Part shown: piece after piece, positions 11,101-23,100 of the stretch | Layout: every line of letters starts with the position of its first letter | How positions within the stretch are numbered: the stretch's first letter is position 1 | Assembly (NCBI RefSeq): GCF_030704535.1 | Contig: NC_081811.1 | Location: forward strand, 8,474,001-8,538,000 | Source: Vitis vinifera | Taxonomy: Eukaryota > Streptophyta > Magnoliopsida > Vitales > Vitaceae | DNA length: 64,000 bases | Direction of reading: 5' to 3' | Notes under the pieces: model-generated | What the model was told of the DNA's origin: nothing | What the model saw: the letters and a program-made list of their open reading frames with translations, nothing else | Databases searched by the model: none | Made by a program: the position numbers and the translations under genes

Positions 11101-14100
11101 TACATGATTTCTTATAATTTGGGGCTTCATGGGTTTGGACCCCTCACCCTGCTTGGTGTCATGCATGCTATGTTGGCAGTGTCTGTTCCGTCAATGCTGG
11201 AAACTTAATGTCATCAGCAACTCCCTGGCTGAATTGCCTCTTTTCTTATAAAACACTAGAGTCAATTTTTTCCCCTTCTTCTTCTTATAAAACAGTAGAG
11301 GCAAGTTTAAATGATTTTCTATTGCAATGTCATCTCTCGGGAATTCATCAAAACTTAATGTCATCACCAACTTAATGTCTTCTTCTTCTTAACTGATTTT
11401 CTATTGCAGTGTCATCTCTTGGGAATTCATTGAAACTTAATGTCATCACCAACTTGCTACGTGAATTGCTTCTTTTCTTAAATCACAGGAGAAACAGAAT
11501 TTTTATTTTTTCCTTTTTTTTTCTTTGGAGATGATTTCTGTTGCAATGTATTTTCTGATGAAAACTTCAAATTTAGTTCTTGGAAAAATATTTGTTCTTT
11601 CACATTTGTTATTTTCTAGATTCTGTTCATAAAATAAGCATTATATTATAGATTTGTAATTAATATATACTCTTCCTCCAGAGAATTGGAAACATCATGA
11701 AATCAATCCTGACCATTAGTTGGCCCTTTGCATTATATAATACTTTAAATGGATCAGATCTTGTGTATGTTCAAGAATTTCTCCTCTCTTTCAGGACCCC
11801 AAGGGCCACAGCTGCAGAAGGTGCTGGAAAGGCTTACTGGACAACATACTGTTCCAAATGTTTTTATTGGTAAGAAGTGCTTATATTTATTGTGATATAG
11901 TTTTGATATACTTGACTTGGAAGATGCCTTGTAGTTTATCTAGGCCTCATTTAATTCCTTCGCTGAAGGCGATCTACAAGTTATCATTCTTTTAATAGGA
12001 GAAGTAAAAAATATGTATGACATTTATAAAATATGTATAAAAGGGCTCCCAAAAAGGAAAATAAAAATAGGTAAAAAAATGCATAAAGTTGTGCAAAAGC
12101 ATGCTTCAACCTTGATTATATTCTGTTTTCTAACTGTTTTGGCACAAATGCTTAAATCATGAATAGTACAAAACCTTCAAGAGTCAGCCTCCTTTTGTTG
12201 CCTGAGACTTGATGTATGAGCCTTCATGAAAGATCATGTCGTTAGTATTGTCAAATGTGAACTCCATAGCATATATTATTTTCATGACTGAGGATAATAC
12301 TCATACTCTTGTTATTTATTTCCCCAACCCTCTTTTATGCTAGTGCAATGTGCCCGGATATTATTGCTTATTTCTTATCCACTTTGCTTAAGTCATGGTT
12401 GAAATGGTTTTTAAATAAAATAAAATAAAATAAAATAAATAAATAAATAAATTGGATAGTTGAGTGTGCAATATATGAAAAATATGTCAGGGGGCATAAT
12501 GGGGAGTGTGCAATTTACAGGTGAGGAGAAGAAAAGAAATAGAGAAGGTGCTGAGCGAGAAAGGGCATGCCACTCCCCACTAAGCCTATGTGGTTCACTA
12601 GTGTAAAGGATAATCTCCTTCCTCCCCCCTCACCATGCCCTCTTAAAAATTTCTTCTGCTTAGCCTCTGGAAGGTGATTGATAGACTCTTCATTTTACCT
12701 CATACAACCAGTTAAATGAGACTTCCTTACTTTCTCTTCATAAGATGATCAATGAACTAAAGCCACTACCCATAGGCAGTAGAGAAATAGCTGACTGTCT
12801 CTTCCTCCATTGTCTCACTGCACTAGCATTGGCAAAGATTGTTCCATCTGATGAATATCTCCTCAGTTTCACCTAGAGACATTGCAAACTTCATGGTGGA
12901 TTTTGGGAGAATGTTTAGTGGTTGAGTGTTGTGGTAGGGTGCAACTCATGTCATTTGCATATTATTTCCTTAGGTGATATGGACAGAGAGAGTGAAAAGT
13001 AATAGAGAATCATAGAAATCCTGTGGGATTCTACTTGCTATCGTACTTTACTATGGGTATCTGTTACTGAGGAGTTTCGGGGAATTTCCATCAGCTTGAT
13101 TCTGTTAAATTAGAGAGGGGTGTGCAATGACTTGACAAAGATAGCTACACCTAGAGTTGAGCAACTCCACACCTTTAGTATGCATTGAAATTCATTTTGA
13201 TACCCAAACTGTGCCTATTCTTTGCATGGCACACCATCTTCCACGTGGGCAAATGCAAAACCTTTTCCTCCTTTTATAGCAACCCATAAAAAATCCTTTT
13301 GCAGCTTCCCAACTGGGCCAACCCTGTTTCTCATTGAATATGGAATGGTGAATGTGAACAAAGTGCTTTTTGGAAGCATTAACCTCTCACTTTTTTGAAA
13401 GGTATCATGGGTTTTTGTTTTGTTTTTGGGGCCTATCTCCTTAAAAAGATTTCTGAAACAGGGTCCCAAACAACCTCAGATTTGAAGGAGGCACCTAAGG
13501 GTAATCAAATAAGAGGATGGCAAGGATCTAACCTTGCATCATAGTATTGCTGCCAACCTCAGAACACCCTGTACCTGAGACACAGGAAGAAATTTGCTCT
13601 TATCCAAGTGTACTTGAACACTTGACACCACCTCAGACTAGAACAGAAGAGCCTAGGATATTTCAAGTTGTCAAAATGTGCCTTGCAGAAGAAAATTGTA
13701 TCATGTAAAGTGGGTAAAAGATGGTCTTTCCCTCTTGTTTTTCACCCCCATCAAGAAGCCCTTCATGGAGCCACCATTAACAGTTCTAGTACACGCTTAC
13801 TAAGATCCTTCCATTGCTATAATGAAAAGGAACAGAGAAGGCAATCCCCTTGGTGCAATCCTTTAGAGCTCTCTAAGAAAACAAACAAGGTGCTTTTGAC
13901 TAGAAGTAAAAGTCTGACCATGAAAAATTCTCCTCTTAATCCAATTCACCCATATCTCCTAAAACTGCAATCCAGCCAGCATATACGCAAGAAATCTCAG
14001 TCAATGTGATACAAAGCCTTTTTAATGTTGCATTTGAAAGCCTTTGCTATTGTACTCTTCAATCTCCTGTCTTACATTTGTTGGTAACTGCAGTTGTCCA

Positions 14101-17100
14101 CGATTTGATGACCCTCCAAAAGATTGTTTTGAGCTGCAAAAACATCTATGCTAACGATTGCCTGAGGTACCACCCTAATGACTTCACAGCAATTTATAAA
14201 TCAACTGTAAGGCTAATGGGTGTGAAATCCCTTAGTTCCTTTTTAAACCATTTTCTTGGAACCAGAAAAATGATTATGGTATCTAGGCCATTCAACTTTC
14301 CTGTCTTGTTCCCCCTAACAGTCTCTCAGTTATGCTGCCAAAATACCATTGTCAAACCATCTAGGCCAGGCCTTTTTTCTCCCTAAACCTTTGAGAGTCA
14401 TTTCCATCTCGTCATATTCAGCTACTTTTGGTCGTCTGAACCAATATTTGTTGAAGAAAATCCTGTCATCTCTGTCTTCAGTGTCCATGATCCGACTACA
14501 AGCTCTTAAAGAATCAAGACACTCAATATTTATTGCCTTCCTCTTTGGTTTTTCTACCCCCGTCAGCAGCTTCCCAATATGGTTGGCTTGGCCCTCTGGT
14601 TTCTGTCCTGTAGAACTTTGTGTTCCATCTCTTTCTATTGTCTTTCCTTCTCTTTATGAGATATGCTTTCCTGCATCGAAGGGTGAGTCATTCACCTTGA
14701 GTATTTTAACTGCATAGTTTAGAGCTTTTTTCAGAGCCAAGCACTAGGGAGATCTATGCAGTGATCGGGTCAGGTCTGATATTCATACACATGCCCTTGC
14801 ACCACTCAGCTTTCACTTGTGAGCGGTATCCATAGACCATTTGGCACTTGGCAGCAGTATCATGGGGCATTTGATACCTGACTGTTGGCCTATATCATGT
14901 ATCTGTAACAGCAGCTTCACTTTTTTAAAAACAGTGGATTTGGTTCCAGAAATTGGCAATTCATTTGATAGGTTTTTTTTTGCTTCTATATTTCAACTGT
15001 CTTGGTTTAAATAAACTAAAAATAACAGTGCTGGCTTTGTACATCTTTCAACTCTGCTAACCTTTATGTTCCTCCTTTTCCTTAATCCTCTTCCCTGCAT
15101 ATTCTACTGTAAGCCTCTTCTCTCCCTTGCATCCCCAAAACTGATTTCTTCTAGTGCCCTTGCTTTTATTAATGAAAATGCTTCCAAAATTTCTTAACTT
15201 CACTTTGGGTTTTATTTTAGATCTTTCATCTTCTTTTCCAATTTGAAGCTCATAATACTAGAAAATCATGGATATTCCACTACAACTTGGTCCTGTGGCC
15301 CCCTATGCACCAGCATCCTCCTAAGATCCCCTAATGCTCTCAGTTCCTCCCAAAGCTTGTTTCTCTCTCTCTCATGCACTTGCCTGTAAACCCCAGAAAA
15401 TAACCATTTGAAATAATCCTTCATGTTTCTAAATTGATGAGACCCAAAAAAGCCCAAACTTAGCATCCTGCTCATCCTGCTCTAAGACCACCTTTGAACT
15501 TATTTAGGGTCCATTTTCTCAGAGGTGGCAACCAATCAAGTAAATGTGATGTCAGAAAGTAAAATTTTGGTATATATATAGTGAACAAGTATTGAATTAT
15601 AGTAATGTAGAGAAATATATATATATATTTGCTCCTTCTCCCCATAAAATGCTATGGAGCCAACAAGTTGAGGAAGAAGAAGCAAGGCTTCATTCTTCTA
15701 ACACTATGCCTAACAAGATGATGACCTTGTACTATGATCATTCTGATCCAGCTAATCCAGTCAAGGCCACCCAGTACCCAGCCATTTCAGGGTCCCAGAC
15801 CTTCAAGCAAGTCACTAAGGCTAATCCCTCTCAAAAGGAATTAGCATCAAGCTCCTCTTTTTCAAACAAGCAAATTGTGGTGGCTACCAACCCCACACCT
15901 CTTTCAACAAAATCAAGATATTGGCAAAATGATTTAAATCAACCTCTTTTGGTTATTGAAAGATAATTTTTCTCTGAAAACCCCAGAGAAATTGCTGCAA
16001 AAGCTTTTCAAGAAAATTTTCATTATCCCTCTGGTGATATTTTAAAAACAAGAGAGTTTTATGAAGCAGTCCTTACAGAAACTGGATTTGTTAAAATTAA
16101 GCATAATGCTGACAAATTCAACAATATGGGTTTGACATTCTCCACCTGCCATATATATAAGATTCTTACTGTCAAGCAATGGGGTGGAAATCCTAATCTT
16201 TCAAGGGAATTTTCTGAACCATCAAAGCCAAGGTTTTTTAATTATTGGGATTATCAGAGAGCACGGTTTAATGCTTTTCTGATCTAGAATAGGGACTTCC
16301 ATCATTCATGGATGTCTATTTTCCATCTAAGAATCAACTTTCCTCTTTCCCATTTTGGTTCTACAATTGGTGGATTTATTATGGTCCGACTATTAAGATT
16401 TTTCCTAAGCCCATCCTGGATGGCTTTGAGCTATTCAGAAGTTCTTTTGATATCCCCAAAGAACTTTCAGCTTTTCCCCCTTTACTATTCTTTTTCAGCA
16501 AATTTGGCCTTGCTTGGATAGTCCAATGGGACTATATTATCATTACAGACGAATCAGCAATCTTTCCATCTCTGGGAAGGACTTTTAAAACTAAATGGTG
16601 GGATGCCTTGAAAAATGATGCATATATTGATGCAGTCAAGCAGTATTTCCTCAAGAACCCCACACAAGTCTCAGCCAGTGATGATATGTCTCAGTTTCTC
16701 CTCAAAAAGCAACAGTTACAAGCCATGCTCGCAGTAGCTAAGACCCCTCAAGATTTCCAGAAAATCCTTGAAGAAGGGAGCTCAAGCTTCTCCTAAGAAA
16801 ATTCTTATGCAGAGTCTGATGATTCAACAAGCTACCTTCTAGACAATGGTGATGACTGTGAAGGAATCCTTCCTCCAATAAGAAGATCTAAGTAATCATC
16901 AGCCTTATGTCTTCCATCAAGAATATTTTACAAGCTTTGCAGTTTCTACACCAAAAGCAGCAAGCATGTGACTACACAGTCTAAAGAAGCCTGTCAGAAG
17001 TCTTCTCAGCCGAAAGTAGGTTTTTCGGTGGATTTCGGTGGAAAAGTGAATTTTACTATTCACTATTCACTATTCATGCACGAGGCTACTATTCATCTTT

Positions 17101-20100
17101 TTGCCTATTTAAGGAGACTTGATCTCCATTTGTAAGCACTCATAATTTTAGATTTGAAACCTCTCCCGAGCTTATGCTCTCCCTTCTCTCTTCTTTCTTT
17201 TTCATCATGTAAGCCCTTTAAGCCCCAAGCTTTCTTCAAAGTTTTCCTCCCATTGTAAGATATTTCTCCTTATGTATAATATAAATATGTTTTAATTACC
17301 TCCTATATGGATGGTTTTTAATTAAGTTTTGTTTTCATTTCATTTTATGTTCTTGTACCTCCTACATGGATGGTTTTAATTAAGCTTTGATTTTAATTTT
17401 ATGTTTTTTATTCTTATACCGCCTATCATGGACGGTTTTAAGCTTATAATGAACTAATAAGCTTTTGTTTCCTTCTCTTTTTAAATTTCTTTGGTTATTT
17501 ATTTTGGGTGATTTCTAACCCTCTTCTTTGTTTTGAATCATGACATAATTCCTGTTTTCATTGCATATGACCTTGTCCTGGGTGTCTATGGTATCAGAAC
17601 CCTCGACCTGACGTGCCAAATTCAGGCGTGACACCAGTGGGAACTCTCACTCATGACTTACTTAGTGACTAGAGCGAAGTGGGGCTCTCCGCCCACTGGT
17701 GACGGTAATTCCTCTGACGGGGGTTACCTAGGACTCTGATAGGTACCTTGACATGCTCTTGGAAATTGTGGGTGTCTATGGTATCAGAGCCATCGAGAAG
17801 GGAAGTTGGGTTTGTTTTGGGTGATAAACACCCAAGACAAGGTCATATGCAATGAAAACAGGAATTATGCCATGATTCAAAACAAAGAAGAGAGTTAGAA
17901 ATCAAACAAAATAAATAACCAAAGAAATTTAAAAAGAGAAGGAACCAAAAGCTTGTTAGTTCATTATAAGCTTAAAACCGTCCATGATAGGCGGTACAAG
18001 AATAAAAAATATAAAATTAAAATCAAAGCTTAATTAAAACCATCCATGTAGGAGGTACAAGAACATAAAATGAAATGAAAACAAAACTTAATTAAAAATC
18101 ATCCATATAGGAGGTAATCAAAACACCCAAAACAAACCCAACTTCCCTTCCCGATGGCTCTGATACCATAGACACCCAGGACAAGGTCATATGCAATGAA
18201 AACAAGAATTATGCCATGATTCAAAACAAAGAAAAGGGTTAGAAATCAAACAAAATAAATAACCAAAGAAATTTAAAAAGAGAAGGAACCAAAAGCTTGT
18301 TAGTTCATTATAAGCTTAAAACCGTCCATGATAGGCGGTACAAGAATAAAAAACATAAAATTAAAATCAAAGCTTAATTAAAACCATCCATGTAGGAGGT
18401 ACAAGAACATAAAATGAAATGAAAACAAAACTTAATTAAAAATCATCCATATAGGAGGTAATCAAAACATATTTATATTATACATAAGGAGAAATATCTT
18501 ACAATGGGAGGAAAGCTTTGAAGAAAGCTTGGGGCTTGAAGGGCTTACATGATGAAAGAGAAAGAAGAGAGAAGGGAGAGCATAAGCTTAGGAGAGGTTT
18601 CAAATCTAAAATTATGAGTGCTTACAAATGGAGATCAAGTCTCCTTAAATAGGCAAAAAGATGAATAGTAACCTCGTGCATGAATAGTGAATAGTAAAAT
18701 TCACTTTTCCACCGAAATCCACCGAAAAACCTACTTTCGGCTGAGAAGACTTCTGACAAGCTTCTTTAGACTGTGTAGTCACATGCTTGCTGCTTTTGGT
18801 GCAGAAACTGCAAAACTTGTAAAATATTCTTGATGGAAGACATAAGGCTGATGATTACTTAGATCTTCTTATTGGAGGAAGGATTATTTCACAGTCATCA
18901 TCATTGTCTCAAAAGGTAGCTTGTTGAATCATCAGACTCTGCATAAGAATTTTCTTAGGAGAAGCTTGAGCTCCTTTCTTCAAGGATTTTCTGGAAATCT
19001 TGAGGGGTCTTAGCTGCTGTGAGCATGGCTTGTAACTGTTGCTTTTTGAGGAGAAACTGAGACATATCATCACTGGCTGAGACTTGTGTGGGGTTCTTGA
19101 GGAAATACTGCTTGACTGCATCAATAGATGCATCATTTTTCAAGGCATCCCACAATTTAGTTTTAAAAGTCCTTCCCAGAGATGGAAAGACTGCTGATTC
19201 GTCTGTAATGATAATATAGTCCCATTGGACTATCCAAGCAAGGCCAAATTTGCTGAAAAAGAATAGTAAAGGGGGAAAAGCTGAAAGTTCTTTGGGGATA
19301 TCAAAAGAACTTCTGAATAGCTCAAAGCCATCCAGGATGGGCTTAGGAAAAATCTTAATAGTCGGACCATAATAAATCCACCAATTGTAGAACCAAAATA
19401 GGAAAGAGGAAAGTTGATTCTTAGATGGAAAATAGAACATCCATGAATGATGGAAGTCCCTATTCTAGATCAGAAAAGCATTAAACCGTGCTCTCTGATA
19501 ATCCCAATAATTAAAAAACCTTGGCTTTGATGGTTCAGAAAATTCCCTTGAAAGATTAGGATTTCCACCCCATTGCTTGACAGTAAGAATCTTATATATA
19601 TGGCAGGTGGAGAATGCCAAACCCATATTGTTGAATTTGTCAGCATTATGCTTAATTTTAATAGATCCAGTTTCTGTAAGGACTGCTTCATAAAACTCTC
19701 TTGTTTTTAAAATATCACCAGAGGGATAATGAAAATTTTCTTGAAAAGCTTTTGCAGCAAATTCTCTGGGGTTTTCAGAGAAAAATTATCTTTCAATAAC
19801 CAAAAGAGGTTGATTTAAATCATTTTGCCAATATCTTGATTTTGTTGAAAGAGGTGTAGGGTTGGCAGCCACCACAATTTGCTTGTTTGAAAAAGAGGAG
19901 CTTGATGCTAATTCCTTTTGAGAGGGATTAGCCTTAGTGACTTGCTTGAAGGTCTGGGACCCTGAAATGGCTGGGTACTAGGTGGCCTTGACTGGATTAG
20001 CCGGATCAGAATGATCATAGTACAAGGTCATCATCTTGTTAGGCATAGGGTTAGAAGAATGAAGCCTTGCTTCTTCTTCCTCAACTTGTTGGCTCCATAG

Positions 20101-23100
20101 CATTTTATGGGGAGAAGGAGCTTGACTGGGTTGGGTTTTCTGGTTAGGAGCTTGGGTATTCTTTTTAGGGGCCATGGTCTCGTGAACCCTACAAATTCCA
20201 TGAGTTGAGTGATTAGGAATGGAACTTTCTCCTTTAATAAACTTAATTTGAAAATTAGGGTTTAAAATAATCCAATCAGTTAAATTATACTTAAAAGCTA
20301 TATACTTAATTGTTTTCTCAGATGTGAAAACAACTTTTAAAATTCCTTGGTTCAAAATAGCAGTTGGAAATTTTGAAATGCATAAAGGAATGCTTAAAAT
20401 ATCATTTATAATGAGATTATGAATGAATTGGGTACCTAATATCTTAGGTGGATCATCTATTCTAACAAGATTAATTTCTTGATCACAAAGAGTGATGTTT
20501 TCAAATTCAAAAAGAATTTCCTTATCAAAAAGTTTTGTTCTTATTCCTTGGTTATCTACCCACAAGGGATAAATAGAGCTTAAGAAGGGTATTCCTAGAA
20601 GGGCTTTTTCCTTAAGATCCTTAACAAGGATAAAGGTTTGCTTAATACAGATGTCATGGTTACGGATATGAACATCTGTTAATTTATGCTTAATAGCAAG
20701 TCTTTTTCCATTGGCTCCAAATAGAGACTGACTAGTCTCTTCGCATAAAGGAATAGGTACAAGACCTTCTTGAAGGCAATTTTCAGCTGCTCCTGAATCA
20801 ATCAAAGCAATAATATCAAAGACAAATTTATCTTTGACTATTATAGTAAGGGAGACTTCCCACCTTTGGAAGATAACCCTACTCACAGTATTAAAAAAAG
20901 TATCTGTCTCATTATCATTAACATGAGAAGATTCTGGAATATCCATAAGGTTTCCTTGGTTGACAATTCTATCGATTTGTTCTTGGAGATCAGAGAGACC
21001 TAAACTTATGAATTGTCTTAACTCTTTAATCTCCTTTTTATACTGCTTAACTTCTTCATGAAGTTCCTTAATGCTGACTTCCTTAGGAGACTGTTGGTCA
21101 AACCTGTTTAAGATATCATTAAGGTTATAAGGATTAACAGTCTTCTTGGCTTCTACCTTAACAACAGATTTCTTAAAAACTTCATAAAGATTTTGCTTAG
21201 TCTTTTCATCTTCAACTTTTCTTAAAGTATCTAGGATAAATTCCTGATCTTGGCTTATGACATTTATAGTTTTAGGACGACAATTACAATTACCTTTAAT
21301 ACATTCTGCTTTGTCACTAGAAGATTGGCTAGAAACTTCACCACTACTGTCTAGTTGATTAATGTCATCTTCATTATCTGAATCAGTCCTTGATTCAGAA
21401 TCTGTGGAGTTTAACATTACTTTACAAAGCATATTTTTTAGGTCATCTGAGACACTTAAGTTATTAATCTTTTGCTTAACTCTACAATCTTTTTTATAAT
21501 GGCCAACTTTGCCACATTTAAAACAAATAATTGGCTTGACATCTAAAGGAGTTTCTACCTTTTTCTGGGTATCTTTGTTGACCATTCTTTGGACATGTCT
21601 TGTCTGCTTAGTATCATTCATCCTATAGTTGTCATAGGTACCTCTCTTACTGTGGTAAAACTTATCTTTGCTAGGCTTCCTGCTTGGTTTTTGCTTAGAG
21701 GGAGGCATAGTTTCCTTTTGGCTGAAACCAAACTGGCTACAGAATGATCCAAATTCATTCTTGTAGATTTTTTGTTCATTCTTCATTTGTTGCTTAAGCT
21801 TGAAGTCATTGCACAACTTAATCCCTTCAGCTGTGACAATGCTTATAATCTCACCATAGGTTAGCTTATCATAAGGGATTTGACCATTATACTGTTCCCT
21901 TATCTTGATTCTAATTCTCTCAGAGAAAAGCTTGGCTAATTCTGAGATGAATTTTTCTTTCCAAAAAGACTGGTTACAATCTGATCTTAGCATGACTTTG
22001 GTTAGGAAGACTTCCTTATACCACCTAAAATCATGAAGTTTGGGACACTTAAGGTTGGTCAAGAGATCTGCAGTTTTATCCTTAATTTTTGCAGGATCTC
22101 CAATGAAGTGCTTGGATATTGAGTAGATTAGAGTAGCCACTGCATCCTCTATATCTTAGCCATCTTCGTCCTTAACAACTTCACTATTCTCATTAATCCT
22201 ATAGGCTTTAAGGATACTATTTCTATCATCAAAAGTGAGATAATTATCCCACCAACCCTTAAGCTGACCTGTAAACCCAGCAACAATGGTCTGAGCTACA
22301 GCATGATCTGGCAGTCTATTGTTTAATTTATAGGCTGTACTTACCATGGTCATTTCTTGAAGCTTAGTGAGTATGTTATACTCGGTCATACTATCTATGT
22401 TCCATTCATGGATAGTACCACTGGTGTATGAGGCTTGAGTATACTGATTTCTTTCCTCAAACTGCATGTCAGGAAATGTAGGTCTAGGATAGTAATTCCT
22501 AGTCTTAAAGGTTTCTAAATTGTTAATATCTTTTGAAATAATTTGACTATGGGGTTCCTCAAACATTTTAATTAGTTCATCAACTTCTTCTTCTGAACTA
22601 ATATCACCTTTAACCATATTGATTCTCCTATGAGGCTGAACAGTCAAAGGGGCAACAAGATTATCCTTAAACTTCTGATTAATCCTATCAACAAAAGCCT
22701 GGTTGATTTGGGGATTTTCCTGGAATTCCTTAGAAAATTCAAAGGACTTAATTTTATCAGTGCTCTTAGTGTTATTAACACGCTTATAAGGATAATCTGG
22801 ATAATCCTCTTGTTTGAAGAGTTCAAACAAAATCCAAAACTTAATATTTTTCTTTTCTTGTCTTAAGTAGGCATAGAATTCTTCTTGGTAAATGGTTCTA
22901 ATGACCTTAGGGACAGTGCTAAAGAACCAATCATTTCTTTGCTTATTGACTTTAGAATAGAAGTCCTTTCTTAAGAGATCCTTGTTGATCTCAAAGTCCT
23001 CATCACTTAGGCTTATAGTGTTAATCATCTGGGAATATGTAGGAGACATAACAGGGGACTCATCTTGTTGGGATTCCTGAGTAGACTCATTTTCCTCTGT

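Larger units (their letters stand above)
15631..17588 (+). repeat. left arm of the 2-kb viral inverted repeat
   Basis: It matches the reverse complement of 18169-20121 almost base for base over the 3' reading frame, promoter and terminal repeat. Differences are scattered single substitutions and small indels. Confidence 0.9.
18169..20121 (-). repeat. right arm of the 2-kb viral inverted repeat
   Basis: Partner of 15631-17588. The spacer between the arms (17589-18168) holds two primer-binding-site regions and a further partial terminal repeat. Confidence 0.9.
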
